Virus record (IMG/VR): IMGVR_UViG_3300010149_000065
Location: 1-34,721 of that record
DNA from: a virus
Strand: one strand, 5' to 3'
Length of the DNA: 34,721 nt
Shown here: positions 16,778 through 24,942 of the stretch, one piece after another
Layout of the letters: each line of letters begins with the position of its first letter
Position numbering within the stretch: the stretch's first letter is position 1
The notes under the pieces: model-generated
Seen by the model: only the letters and a program-made list of their open reading frames with translations
Databases searched by the model: none
Told to the model about the DNA's origin: nothing
Position numbers and translations under genes: made by a program

Positions 16778-17201
16778 AAAAAATGAAATATATGATGCGC
16801 TCGAAGAAAACCTTGACATTATAAAAAAACCTAAGTCTTCAGTGTCTAATGAAGAAATCATAAAGGACACCGAGAGTGACGTTGAATATTCTCGTGATAA
16901 AATGAAATCTTTAATAGATCAATCGTGCGAAGCGATTGATACGATGATGGCGCTGGCGTCAGAGTCAGAACATCCTCGAGCGTTTGAGGTTCTTGGTACA
17001 ATGATAAAGCACACGAGTGAAATGACTCAGGATCTTGTTAAGTTGCAGAAGTCGCGACAAGATATTACACAACAAAAGAATGGGCCTTCAAGTACAACTA
17101 CGAACAATTCAATTTTCGTAGGCTCTACAACCGAGTTGCAAAAATTCTTAAAGTGTAGAACTGATGATGAAGAAGAAAAAACAATAGATGTCACAGAGTA
17201 A
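16770..17201 (+). CDS. 16: Terminase small subunit gp16
   Basis: I chose the ATG at 16770 (protein 'MDKKNEIYDALEENLDII'), which overlaps the gp15 stop by eight bases; an in-frame TTG at 16758 is a less likely start. The 143-residue protein is helical, with 'DVEYSRDKMKSLIDQSCEAIDTMM' and 'HPRAFEVLGTMIKHTSEMTQDLVKLQKS', the central coiled-coil core typical of T4-like small terminases. T4 gp16 has 164 residues, forms rings and stimulates the gp17 packaging motor. The tail 'NNSIFVGSTTELQKFLK' is conserved in the family and probably contacts gp17. It overlaps gp17 by 14 bases. Confidence 0.9.
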   Translation: MDKKNEIYDALEENLDIIKKPKSSVSNEEIIKDTESDVEYSRDKMKSLIDQSCEAIDTMMALASESEHPRAFEVLGTMIKHTSEMTQDLVKLQKSRQDITQQKNGPSSTTTNNSIFVGSTTELQKFLKCRTDDEEEKTIDVTE

Positions 17202-18786
17202 TACGATTAACGGCACAGGCGGTTATCTTGGAAATCCGCTTATTCGAAAAGATGGCCTTCAGACACCATTCTCAGCTAAAGAGGTTGATGAATATATGAA
17301 GTGTATGTCTGATCCAGTTTACTTCGCAGAAAAGTACGTAAAGGTTATTTCTCTCGATAAAGGTCTTGTCGCGTTTAAACCATATGAATATCAGAAAAAG
17401 ATGTTCACTCAATTTAATGAAAATAGATTTAATATTGTTTTAGCGTGTCGACAATCTGGAAAGTCTATTTCATCAGTGATCTATATTCTATGGTATAGTA
17501 TTTTTAACTCGGAAAAAACTATTGCGATCTTGGCGAATAAGGGTGCAACTGCTAGAGAGATGCTAAGTCGTATCACACTTGCATTGGAAAATTTACCTTT
17601 CTTTCTTCAGCCGGGTTGTAAAGCACTCAACAAAGGATCGATCGAGTTTTCAAATAATTCCAAAATTGTTGCGTCTGCAACTTCAGCAAGTTCTATTCGA
17701 GGTCTTTCAGCCAACCTACTTTTTCTTGATGAGTTCGCTTTCGTGGAAAACGCAAATGAATTTTACACCTCAACATATCCTGTAATTTCCGCAGGTAATG
17801 ACACAAAGGTTATTATTACATCAACTGCGAATGGGATTGGTAACCTATTCTGTTCATTGTGGGAAGGCGCACAAAAGAACAAGAATAATTTTACACCATT
17901 TAGAGTTGATTGGTTTGATGTCCCAGGCCGTGATGAAGCTTGGAAAGAAATGACGATTGCTAATACGTCTGAATTACAATTTGAACAAGAATTTGGAAAC
18001 AACTTTATTGGCACATCTAATACTTTAATTTCTTCGAATATTCTTATAGGTCTTCAAATGCACACACCAGATAAAAGGCACCGTGGTGTAAATTATTATG
18101 AAGATCCGATTACTGACCATCAATATGTTATGACTGTTGACGTTTCAAAAGGGCGTGGACAAGATTATTCGACGTTTACAGTAATCGACGCTACCTTTGG
18201 AAACTTTAAACAGGTCGCATGTTTTAGAGATAATATGATATCCCCAATGATTTTTCCAGATATCATTGTTCGGGTTGCGAAAGAATATAACGATGCTCTA
18301 GTGATTATCGAAAACAACGATGTTGGAATGGTTGTTTGTAATGATGTGTATTACGAACATGAGTATGAAAATATGTTTGTCGAATCAACTGTCAAAAAGA
18401 ATGGTATTGGTGTTATGATGACAAAGCGTGTTAAACGCATCGGGTGTTCCAACTTGAAAGATTTGGTTGAGCTAGGAAAATTGAATATTGTTGATGAACA
18501 TAGTATATTAGAACTTTCGACATTTGAGGCGAAAGGAAGTTCGTATGAAGCAAGTCAGGGCAATCACGATGACTTAGTTATGAACTTAGTCTTGTTTGCA
18601 TGGTTTGTTTCTTCAGAAGCGTTTGGTGATATTTCCACTGTAGATCTTAAAGAAATGCTATTTAAAGAAAAGATGGAGCAAATTGAAAACGATGTTCCAC
18701 CATTCGGCATAATTAGTGACGGGCGAGATGCGAGTAGTCATCATGAACAGATGGCTAATGACATTAAAGAATGGCATGATCTTTAA
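17188..18786 (+). CDS. 17: Terminase large subunit gp17 (packaging ATPase/nuclease)
   Basis: This 532-residue DNA packaging motor shows the ATPase motifs: Walker A 'ACRQSGKS' (residues 86-93), Walker B 'LLFLDE' (177-182) and coupling motif 'TSTANG' (about 211-216). The RNase H-like nuclease has its first acid in 'MTVDVSKGRGQDYSTF' (D318), a second in 'VIIENNDVG' (E375), and 'NHDDLVMNLVL' (D461/D462), which fits the third. T4 gp17 is 610 residues; the difference lies mainly at the ends. It packages DNA into the prohead through the portal encoded at 21615. Its start overlaps gp16. The frame is intact and all catalytic motifs are present. Confidence 0.97.
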   Translation: MSQSNTINGTGGYLGNPLIRKDGLQTPFSAKEVDEYMKCMSDPVYFAEKYVKVISLDKGLVAFKPYEYQKKMFTQFNENRFNIVLACRQSGKSISSVIYILWYSIFNSEKTIAILANKGATAREMLSRITLALENLPFFLQPGCKALNKGSIEFSNNSKIVASATSASSIRGLSANLLFLDEFAFVENANEFYTSTYPVISAGNDTKVIITSTANGIGNLFCSLWEGAQKNKNNFTPFRVDWFDVPGRDEAWKEMTIANTSELQFEQEFGNNFIGTSNTLISSNILIGLQMHTPDKRHRGVNYYEDPITDHQYVMTVDVSKGRGQDYSTFTVIDATFGNFKQVACFRDNMISPMIFPDIIVRVAKEYNDALVIIENNDVGMVVCNDVYYEHEYENMFVESTVKKNGIGVMMTKRVKRIGCSNLKDLVELGKLNIVDEHSILELSTFEAKGSSYEASQGNHDDLVMNLVLFAWFVSSEAFGDISTVDLKEMLFKEKMEQIENDVPPFGIISDGRDASSHHEQMANDIKEWHDL

Positions 18787-18797
18787 AAGTCATAAGT

Positions 18798-18805
18798 TAT
18801 AAATA
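18798..18805 (+). promoter_or_regulatory. T4-type late promoter box before gp18
   Basis: Exact TATAAATA in the context GTTATAAATAG, 11 bases after the gp17 stop. Unlike most boxes here it leaves a real leader of about 60 bases before the ATG at 18873. Confidence 0.75.
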
Positions 18806-18855
18806 GAAGTATTGAGACAAACCTTATTATGCTTAAACTTATAAATTAACAATTG

Positions 18856-18863
18856 AAAGGAAA
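18856..18863 (+). promoter_or_regulatory. Ribosome binding site of gp18
   Basis: AAAGGAAA lies nine bases before the ATG at 18873. It is one of the few clear Shine-Dalgarno sequences in the window and serves an abundant virion protein. Confidence 0.7.
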
Positions 18864-18872
18864 CAACTAAAA

Positions 18873-20978
18873 ATGGGATTTCAAGTATCACCAGGAGTAG
18901 AAGTCAACGAGGTTGACTTAACAAACGTGATTCCTGCAGTATCGACATCGATCGGTGCTTTCGCAGGACACTTCAGCTGGGGACCTGTTGGAGAAGTAGG
19001 ACTCGTCTCTTCGGAGAAAGAGTTAGTAAATGAATATGGCACACCAAGCAGCACTGCTGATGGTGGAGATTATGATAACTATACTTCATTCTTACAGGCC
19101 GCAAGCTTTTTAAAATACGCAAACACACTGCGTATATCTCGAGCGATTAGCGATGATGCTAAAAACGCTTCAGGCTCACGCCATAGAACAGCTACCGACG
19201 TAGTTAAGATTGACAACGATGATTCGTTTGATGATTTATCTAGCTTTGGCACCGTTGCTGGTGTTATTCAAGCACGTTGTCCAGGCGCACTTGGTAATAG
19301 TTTAAAGGCACACATTGCATGTGCAATCTATTCACCAAATGGAACAGCAGGTAAGTTTAGTGATTCAAACCTAGACAATTCTGTAAACGCAGTAGCTGGT
19401 ACAACAACCTGGGCTGCATCCAATGTTCAAGCTGGTGCAAATGATGAAATTCATGTCATTATTGTTGATGAAGATGGTAGATTTAGTGGTACAAAAGGTG
19501 CTATTCTAGAAATCTTCGAAGGCCTTTCACTTTATGCTGATGCTACAAAAGAGGGTGGTTCAAATTACTATAAGACAGTAATTAATCGCGATTCCGATTA
19601 TGTATACATCAACGAAACAGCATTTGCTACATCATTCCAATCATCGATTAGTGGTGTTGATTACGCTGTACCTGGTACATTAGGTTCATCCGGTAAAGTA
19701 TTCAGTGCTAATTTGGTTGCAGATTCAAGTATTGCCACTACTACTAATGCACTTACTGATGACAGTGCGATCGCTGAAATTGCAGTTGGAACATACACTG
19801 TAACTCATGGCGTTACACCTGGTATATTATATGAAGCAGATGCTGGTGCTACTGGTAGTGGCGCGAAGTTTGAAATTGCTATTTCCTTAAATGGAAGTAC
19901 ATACGAAGCTGCAGTAACTGTTTTAGATGGTGGGTTTGGCTATGATGTCGATGACCGCATTGACGTGCCATACTATGAACTACTGGGAGGTGTTAATGAC
20001 GATGATCAACATGTGCAAATTACCATCGCCACTGTTGATGACGAAGACTTATTTGGGTATTCATTATCAGGCGGTACTGATGGTAGCGATGCTGCAGATG
20101 CTGCAAGTAAGGCAGACGTTGTTACAGCACTTGGTTATTTTGACAATCCGTCAGAAATCGATGTTAATTTAGTATTTGCTGAAACTGACGATGATCCATC
20201 AGTTTCTTCAATTGTTGCAGATAAAGTTTTATCACTTTGCGATACAACTCGTAAAGATTGTGTAGGATTTATTTCTCCTGCACCGACTGCAAATGATGTA
20301 GATGCTGTATCGGCTGATTTGGACTTCAATAGTTCTTATGTTATCCTCGATAGTTCAGCGGTGTATGTCTATAATAAGTACACCGATTCATATCGCTATA
20401 TTCCTGCAAACGGCCACATCGCTGGTCTATGTGCAAGGACTGACGACACTAATGATCCTTGGTTCTCACCTGCTGGTTATAACCGTGGAAATTTACTCGG
20501 TGTAACTAAACTTAAGTGGAACCCTAACAAGAGTGAAAGAGATGAATTATACAAAAGTGGTATTAACCCAGTTATTGCAGAGCCTGGACAAGGAATTCTG
20601 TTATTCGGTGATAAGACTGCTCAAAGTAAACCATCTGCGTTTGATAGAATTAACGTTCGTAGACTCTTTATTGTTCTTGAAAAGGCGATTTCCACAGCTT
20701 CTAAATTCCAGTTGTTCGAATTGAACGATGAATTTACTCGAGCAATGTTTAGGAATATGACTGAACCTTTCCTTAGAGATGTTAAAGGTCGTCGTGGTAT
20801 TACTGACTTCATGGTTGTATGCGACGAAACAAATAACACAGGAGAAGTTATCGATACTAACAGATTTGTAGCAGATATTTATATTAAACCTGCACGTTCC
20901 ATCAACTTTATCACTCTTAACTTTATTGCTACAAGAACGGGTGTTGAATTCTCTGAAATCGTTGGAACTGGCAACTAA
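18873..20978 (+). CDS. 18: Tail sheath protein gp18
   Basis: The N-terminus 'FQVSPGVEVNEVDLTNVIPA' and 'GAFAGHFSWGPVGEV' are classic gp18 blocks. The C-terminal half has 'RNMTEPFLRDVKGRRGITDFMVVCDETNN' in the family pattern and 'ARSINFITLNFIATRTGVEFSEIVG', the extended-sheath interface arm. The length is 701 residues against 659 in T4. The middle (about residues 290-420) is a variable beta-rich insertion likely exposed on the sheath surface ('EAAVTVLDGGFGYDVDDRIDVPYY'). In T4 the sheath contracts around the tube to drive injection. It has its own late promoter and strong ribosome site, and is followed 26 bases later by the tube gene. Confidence 0.96.
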   Translation: MGFQVSPGVEVNEVDLTNVIPAVSTSIGAFAGHFSWGPVGEVGLVSSEKELVNEYGTPSSTADGGDYDNYTSFLQAASFLKYANTLRISRAISDDAKNASGSRHRTATDVVKIDNDDSFDDLSSFGTVAGVIQARCPGALGNSLKAHIACAIYSPNGTAGKFSDSNLDNSVNAVAGTTTWAASNVQAGANDEIHVIIVDEDGRFSGTKGAILEIFEGLSLYADATKEGGSNYYKTVINRDSDYVYINETAFATSFQSSISGVDYAVPGTLGSSGKVFSANLVADSSIATTTNALTDDSAIAEIAVGTYTVTHGVTPGILYEADAGATGSGAKFEIAISLNGSTYEAAVTVLDGGFGYDVDDRIDVPYYELLGGVNDDDQHVQITIATVDDEDLFGYSLSGGTDGSDAADAASKADVVTALGYFDNPSEIDVNLVFAETDDDPSVSSIVADKVLSLCDTTRKDCVGFISPAPTANDVDAVSADLDFNSSYVILDSSAVYVYNKYTDSYRYIPANGHIAGLCARTDDTNDPWFSPAGYNRGNLLGVTKLKWNPNKSERDELYKSGINPVIAEPGQGILLFGDKTAQSKPSAFDRINVRRLFIVLEKAISTASKFQLFELNDEFTRAMFRNMTEPFLRDVKGRRGITDFMVVCDETNNTGEVIDTNRFVADIYIKPARSINFITLNFIATRTGVEFSEIVGTGN

Positions 20979-20990
20979 ACAAAAAATAAG

Positions 20991-20996
20991 AAAGGA
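20991..20996 (+). promoter_or_regulatory. Ribosome binding site of gp19
   Basis: AAAGGA, within a purine run at 20988-21000, lies eight bases before the ATG at 21005. No late box lies between gp18 and gp19, so the two are probably on one mRNA. Confidence 0.7.
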
Positions 20997-21004
20997 AAAA
21001 TTAT

Positions 21005-21526
21005 ATGGCTACTGTAGACGATTTAAAAGCAAAATTAGTTGGAGGAGGAGCGAGAGCTAACCTTTTCAAAGCTACTCTTACATTCCCCGGATACGCGGCA
21101 GGTGATACTGAACTAGCACAATTCATGTGTAAAGCAGCAGCATTACCCGAAAGCACGGTTGGTTCAATTAGTGTTCCATACCGTGGAAGGCAACTAAAAG
21201 TTGCTGGTGACCGCACGTTCGAACCTTGGACTGTAACAATTATCAATGATACCGGATTTGAAATTAGAGACGCAATGGAGCGTTGGCAAAATGGTATCAG
21301 CACATACGCATCGAATTCTGGACTTACTAATCCTAGTGATTATCAGACAGATCTTGGTGTTGATCAATTAGATAAACAAGGTAATACTATAAAATCATAT
21401 GTATTACGCGGGGGATACCCTACAAGCATATCTTCAATTGAATTAAGTAATGATTCGACTGATGCTATTGAAGAATTTACTGTTGCGTTTGACTACCAAT
21501 ATTGGGAATCAAATACCAGCAGTTAA
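21005..21526 (+). CDS. 19: Tail tube protein gp19
   Basis: The 173-residue protein has 'GGGARANLFKATLTFPGY', 'FMCKAAALPESTVGSISVPYRGRQLKVAGDRTF' and 'WTVTIINDTGFEIRDAMERWQNGI', the standard gp19 blocks. The C-terminal 'GGYPTSISSIELSNDSTDAIEEFTVAFDYQYWE' is the second half of the tube fold. T4 gp19 is 163 residues and forms stacked hexamer rings that conduct DNA. The gene shares a transcript with gp18 and is closed by a perfect hairpin at 21549-21573. Confidence 0.96.
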   Translation: MATVDDLKAKLVGGGARANLFKATLTFPGYAAGDTELAQFMCKAAALPESTVGSISVPYRGRQLKVAGDRTFEPWTVTIINDTGFEIRDAMERWQNGISTYASNSGLTNPSDYQTDLGVDQLDKQGNTIKSYVLRGGYPTSISSIELSNDSTDAIEEFTVAFDYQYWESNTSS

Positions 21527-21548
21527 ATTATTAAATTTATATATGGTG

Positions 21549-21573
21549 AGCATGGGGGTTTTTCCCCCATGCT
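21549..21573 (+). terminator. Hairpin terminator after gp19
   Basis: Perfect 10-bp inverted repeat AGCATGGGGG / CCCCCATGCT with a five-T loop, followed by CTTTATC. The stem is strong but the T-tract is short, so it may terminate, attenuate or act as a 3' processing stabiliser. It sits 28 bases before the late box of gp20. Confidence 0.75.
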
Positions 21574-21600
21574 TTATCGTATTATCTTTGGTATGAGTGT

Positions 21601-21608
21601 TATAAATA
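21601..21608 (+). promoter_or_regulatory. T4-type late promoter box before gp20
   Basis: Exact TATAAATA, six bases before the ATG at 21615. The predicted mRNA has a leader of about one base. Confidence 0.7.
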
Positions 21609-21614
21609 AGTAAT

Positions 21615-23117
21615 ATGGCGATTAATATATTTGGATACGAAATAGCTAAAAGTCTTTCTAAGGGGAAAGAGAAAGAAGTTGTTTCGCCTATTCCTAAGGT
21701 AGATGATGAAGACGGTTTAAACGTCACTGTAGGTGGAGGATACTTTGGTCAATACGTAGATTTAAGCGAGTCGAGTGCTACTTCAGACCATGATCTTATA
21801 CGTAAGTACAGAGAAGTGGCTTTGCAACCAGAATGCGATTTAGCGATTGCAGACATCACTGATGCGGCCATTGCTTCTTCAGAAGATAAACCTCCTGTTA
21901 GTCTAAAGTTTACATCTTCTCATCCAGAGGAGGTTGAAAAAGAGATTGTAAAAGAATTTAAGAATGTACTGAAACTTTATAAGTTCAATCGCCGTGCCAA
22001 TGAATATTTTCGTAATTGGTATGTGGATGGAAAGTCGTATTTTAATGTGATCGTTGATAACGCCAATCCTCAAAAGGGCATAGTAGAAATACGACCAATT
22101 GAAGCTACACACATTAATAAAATACGCGAGGTCAAAACCGAAACAGATGAAAAAACCAAAGTTGAGTATGAAAAGGTTATTGACGAATATTATGTGTATT
22201 CGCCCGAAGCTGCAGGTCAAACTTCTGGAAATATCAATGGTGTAAAAATTGCAAATGACGCAATCATTCAAACGAATTCAGGTTTAAAAGATTCAGCAAA
22301 TCTAAGAACACTCGGTTATTTACATAAAGCATTAAAACTCGCCAATCAGCTTCGATACATGGAGGATTCGTTGGTTGTATACCGCGTATCCCGTGCGCCT
22401 GAACGAAGAATATTCTATATTGACGTAGGTAACTTACCTAAGGGTAAAGCCGAAGAGTACGTGCAACAAGTCGTATCAAGATATCGTAATAAGCTGGTTT
22501 ATGATGCCACTACGGGTAACATTACTGATGATAGACGACATATGTCAATGCTTGAAGATTTTTATCTTCCTCGCCGAGAAGGTGGTCGAGGAACAGAAAT
22601 TACGACTTTAAGCGGTGGAGAAAATCTTGGTCAAATTGAAGATGTGTTATTCTTTCAGAAAAAATTATATCGCGCGCTGAACGTTCCCGTTGCTCGATTA
22701 GAACAAGAAACACAATACACTACCGGTAAATCTAATGAAATTTCTAGAGATGAAGTTAAGTTCCAGAAGTTTATTGATCGACTAAGAAAAAGGTTCGCGC
22801 ATATGCTCTTAGACGCATTACGCATTCAGCTTATTCTTAAAGGTGTTATCGTAGAAAAAGACTGGGACGACATTGAAGAATCTATTAATATTGATTTTTT
22901 AGAAGATAACTATTTTGCTGAACTTAAAGAATTCGAAATTCTTAGAGAGCGATTAGAGATGGCTCAGATGTTAGAAGATCTTGTTGGCAAATACATCTCA
23001 GACGAGTATGTCAGAAAGACAATTCTTCGTCAATCGAGTGATGATATCGCTCGTTTAGATAAAGAAATCGCCGCTGAAAAGGAAGCCTCTGATGATGATG
23101 AGGATGAAGATTTTTAG
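21615..23117 (+). CDS. 20: Portal vertex protein gp20
   Basis: This 500-residue protein has family blocks throughout: 'LIRKYREVALQPECDLAIADITDAAI', 'YFRNWYVDGKSYFNVIVD', 'GYLHKALKLANQLRYMEDSLVVYRVSRAPERRIFYIDVGNLPK', 'YLPRREGGRGTEITTLSGG' and 'LYRALNVPVARLEQE'. T4 gp20 is 524 residues and forms the dodecameric ring that starts head assembly and carries the packaging motor. The C-terminus ends in an acidic run (DDDEDEDF). It is transcribed from its own late box just behind the gp19 hairpin. The ATG at 21615 gives the conserved start 'MAINIFGYEIAKSL'. Confidence 0.97.
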   Translation: MAINIFGYEIAKSLSKGKEKEVVSPIPKVDDEDGLNVTVGGGYFGQYVDLSESSATSDHDLIRKYREVALQPECDLAIADITDAAIASSEDKPPVSLKFTSSHPEEVEKEIVKEFKNVLKLYKFNRRANEYFRNWYVDGKSYFNVIVDNANPQKGIVEIRPIEATHINKIREVKTETDEKTKVEYEKVIDEYYVYSPEAAGQTSGNINGVKIANDAIIQTNSGLKDSANLRTLGYLHKALKLANQLRYMEDSLVVYRVSRAPERRIFYIDVGNLPKGKAEEYVQQVVSRYRNKLVYDATTGNITDDRRHMSMLEDFYLPRREGGRGTEITTLSGGENLGQIEDVLFFQKKLYRALNVPVARLEQETQYTTGKSNEISRDEVKFQKFIDRLRKRFAHMLLDALRIQLILKGVIVEKDWDDIEESINIDFLEDNYFAELKEFEILRERLEMAQMLEDLVGKYISDEYVRKTILRQSSDDIARLDKEIAAEKEASDDDEDEDF

Positions 23118-23147
23118 TATTAAACCAAAAGTGTAAATTACAAAACG

Positions 23148-23161
23148 TATAAATATAAATA
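23148..23161 (+). promoter_or_regulatory. Two overlapping late promoter boxes
   Basis: TATAAATA occurs at 23148-23155 and again at 23154-23161, sharing two bases. The first predicts a start about three bases before the ATG at 23164; the second would start inside the gene. Confidence 0.65.
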
Positions 23162-23163
23162 AG

Positions 23164-24078
23164 ATGAGAGAATTGTCGAATAATTTGTTTGCAGCAATTG
23201 TTAAAGGTGCAGATGAAGAAATAGCTTTTGATAGAGCTATTAAAGAAAAAATGGAAAAAGCTTTAGAAATTCATAAAGTTGGTTTAGCCTCATCTATTTT
23301 TAATGAGGTTCCTTCAACAAATAAAGAAGCAGGACAGTTGAAAAAAGATGGGTATGAAGTACACGAATCAACTGATCTTGAAGAAGCTAAAATACCAAGT
23401 TCTAATATATCTAAATTTTCAAGCCCGCAAGCAGCGAAGCGAGCAGCTTCGAAGCAGAAATATAAAACTCAAATATTTATGGGGGATGATGGAACATTTT
23501 GGGTTCCTTCAACAAATAAAGAAGCAGGACAGTTGAAAAAAGATGGGTATGAAGTATACGAATCAGCGGATCTTGAAGAAGCAAAAAATTGGTGGACAGT
23601 TACTATTACTAAGAAAGCTGGTAAACTCTTTAAAGGACAAACTGTTGATGTGAAAGCTACGAGCTTGAGCGATGCTATTAAGAAAGGTCTTAAGCAAATG
23701 AAAGCTAATCCAGCATTAGTCCCAAGTGATGCTGTAGATGCAGAGTTGGCAGAAAGCAAATTTACTGAAGATCTTGAAGAAGCAACTCTAAAGAAAGTTG
23801 AAGGAAGCCCTGCCAATATTGAAAAAGATTTTAAAGATCTTATTACAAATGCAAAAACCATTAAGGGTGTTACGGATGACGAATATATGAGATGGTATGC
23901 CAGTATGGACGAGAAAATCTATCTGAAATGGGACAAGATGGTTAAAGCTATTCCACAGTACAAGAAGGCATATAAGCTTGGTGTTGATGGTGCTTCTGGC
24001 GTATCACCGTTTCCTAAAGGAACTTTAGCATCAGCTATTTGGTCAAATGAAAAAGCCGCAGGCGAAATGGACTCATAA
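23164..24078 (+). CDS. Repeat-containing prohead core protein, possible gp21-processed polyprotein
   Basis: This 304-residue basic protein lies between portal and protease, the place of T4 gp67/gp68. Residues 1-48 resemble prohead core proteins ('FDRAIKEKMEKALEIHKVGLASSIFNE'). 'VPSTNKEAGQLKKDGYEV' occurs at 49-66 and 114-131, reflecting an in-frame DNA duplication. DLEE-Ala occurs at 71-75, 136-140 and 203-207; Leu-x-Glu before the cut is the known T4 gp21 consensus, so predicted pieces are 1-74, 75-139, 140-206 and 207-304. Piece 2 carries 'FMGDDGTFWVPSTNKEAG', piece 3 'WWTVTITKKAGKLFKGQTVDVKA', and piece 4 a helical 'DDEYMRWYASMDEKIYLKWDKMVKAIPQ'. Core location is inferred from position, N-terminus and cleavage sites; the polyprotein reading is my inference. 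Confidence 0.65.
   Translation: MRELSNNLFAAIVKGADEEIAFDRAIKEKMEKALEIHKVGLASSIFNEVPSTNKEAGQLKKDGYEVHESTDLEEAKIPSSNISKFSSPQAAKRAASKQKYKTQIFMGDDGTFWVPSTNKEAGQLKKDGYEVYESADLEEAKNWWTVTITKKAGKLFKGQTVDVKATSLSDAIKKGLKQMKANPALVPSDAVDAELAESKFTEDLEEATLKKVEGSPANIEKDFKDLITNAKTIKGVTDDEYMRWYASMDEKIYLKWDKMVKAIPQYKKAYKLGVDGASGVSPFPKGTLASAIWSNEKAAGEMDS
23307..23393 (+). repeat. 87-bp direct repeat, copy 1
   Basis: Nearly identical to 23502-23588 and 195 bp (65 codons) from it, so in frame. It encodes 'VPSTNKEAGQLKKDGYEV' followed by a DLEEAK site. Confidence 0.9.
23502..23588 (+). repeat. 87-bp direct repeat, copy 2
   Basis: Second copy. It differs from copy 1 at only a few bases near its 3' end (His to Tyr and Thr to Ala changes), implying a recent duplication or gene conversion. 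Confidence 0.9.
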
Positions 24079-24081
24079 AAC

Positions 24082-24273
24082 ATGAATAACAATACACCAA
24101 ATATATTATCGAACGTAATACTTAACGACCCTACCAAGGCCGCCGAATCTTTTAAGGCCGCTATTGGTGATAAGCTAAAAGACGCTTTGGACTTACGTAA
24201 AGTACGTTTAACATCAGAAATCTATAATAACAGCAAGAGTGCTGATAAAGTACACGAATCTAAAGAAGATTAA
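24082..24273 (+). CDS. Small prohead core protein (gp67/gp68-like)
   Basis: This 63-residue protein starts three bases after the previous stop. Its core 'SFKAAIGDKLKDALDLRKVRLTSEIYNN' matches the N-terminus of the preceding protein in the pattern F-x-x-A-I-x-x-K-x-x-x-A-L-x-x-x-K-V-x-L-x-S-x-I-x-N, so the two are related. Short helical proteins of this type between portal and protease are prohead core components (gp67, gp68) in T4-like phages. They help set the shape of the head and are degraded or trimmed by gp21. I cannot say which of the two T4 proteins it corresponds to. gp21 follows four bases later. Confidence 0.65.
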   Translation: MNNNTPNILSNVILNDPTKAAESFKAAIGDKLKDALDLRKVRLTSEIYNNSKSADKVHESKED

Positions 24274-24276
24274 CGA

Positions 24277-24921
24277 ATGAAATTAATAACGGAACATCTA
24301 GAATCGGTAGAATATATAACCGAAGCAAACGATAAAGGTGAAAAGAATGTTTTCATCGAAGGCGTTTTCATGCAAGCGGAACAGGAAAACCGCAATAAAA
24401 GAATTTACCCTAAAGACGTACTTACAGAAGCTACGAATAAGTACGTTAGGGAACAAGTTAAAACTGGAAGAGCTGTTGGTGAGTTGAATCACCCTGAAGG
24501 ACCAGCAATTAACTTAGATAAAGTTTCACACAGAATTACCGAACTTAATTGGAACGGTAATGACGTTGTTGGAAAGGCACTTATACTTGATACACCAATG
24601 GGCAAAATCGTGAAAGGTCTCGTTGAAGGTGGATGTAAGTTAGGTGTCTCTAGTCGTGGTATGGGTACTGTTGAGCAAAAGGCAGGCAAAACATTTGTTA
24701 AGAGCGATTTCGTTCTTTCGACTGTTGACATTGTTCAAGATCCTTCTGCTCCTTCCGCCTTCGTTGAAGGTATTATGGAAGGTGTTGAATGGGTGTGGGA
24801 AAATGGATTGCTAAAATCTCAACAAATTGAAGAATATGAGACTGAAATTAAAAAGGTTCCACTTGGACGCATTAGCGAATCCCAGGAGCGAATCTTCAAA
24901 GATTTCCTCTCCAAACTCTAA
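24277..24921 (+). CDS. 21: Prohead core protease gp21
   Basis: This 214-residue protein (T4: 212) is a serine protease of the herpesvirus-assemblin-like fold. 'VGELNHPEGPAINLDKVSHRI' contains the catalytic His (H72), and 'GGCKLGVSSRGMG' contains the catalytic Ser (S125 or S126). The N-terminal 'VFIEGVFMQAEQENRNKRIYP' and 'FVLSTVDIVQDPSAPSAFVEGIMEG' are further family blocks. In T4 it cuts scaffold, core proteins and the N-terminus of gp23 after (L/I)-x-Glu, clearing the head for DNA. Candidate substrate sites in this window are in the 304-aa core protein and gp23. The ATG at 24277 gives the family N-terminus 'MKLITEHLESVEYI'. Confidence 0.95.
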   Translation: MKLITEHLESVEYITEANDKGEKNVFIEGVFMQAEQENRNKRIYPKDVLTEATNKYVREQVKTGRAVGELNHPEGPAINLDKVSHRITELNWNGNDVVGKALILDTPMGKIVKGLVEGGCKLGVSSRGMGTVEQKAGKTFVKSDFVLSTVDIVQDPSAPSAFVEGIMEGVEWVWENGLLKSQQIEEYETEIKKVPLGRISESQERIFKDFLSKL

Positions 24922-24942
24922 ATTCATAAACAAGAAAAACAT

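Noticed and set aside
16504-16870. Antisense frames over the gp15/gp16 junction
   Set aside because: No promoter or ribosome site, no recognisable domain, and they oppose two conserved overlapping genes.
18829-18849. Six-codon open frame (MLKLIN) in the gp18 leader
   Set aside because: It could be an upstream regulatory frame, but it has no ribosome site and short frames like this are common by chance.
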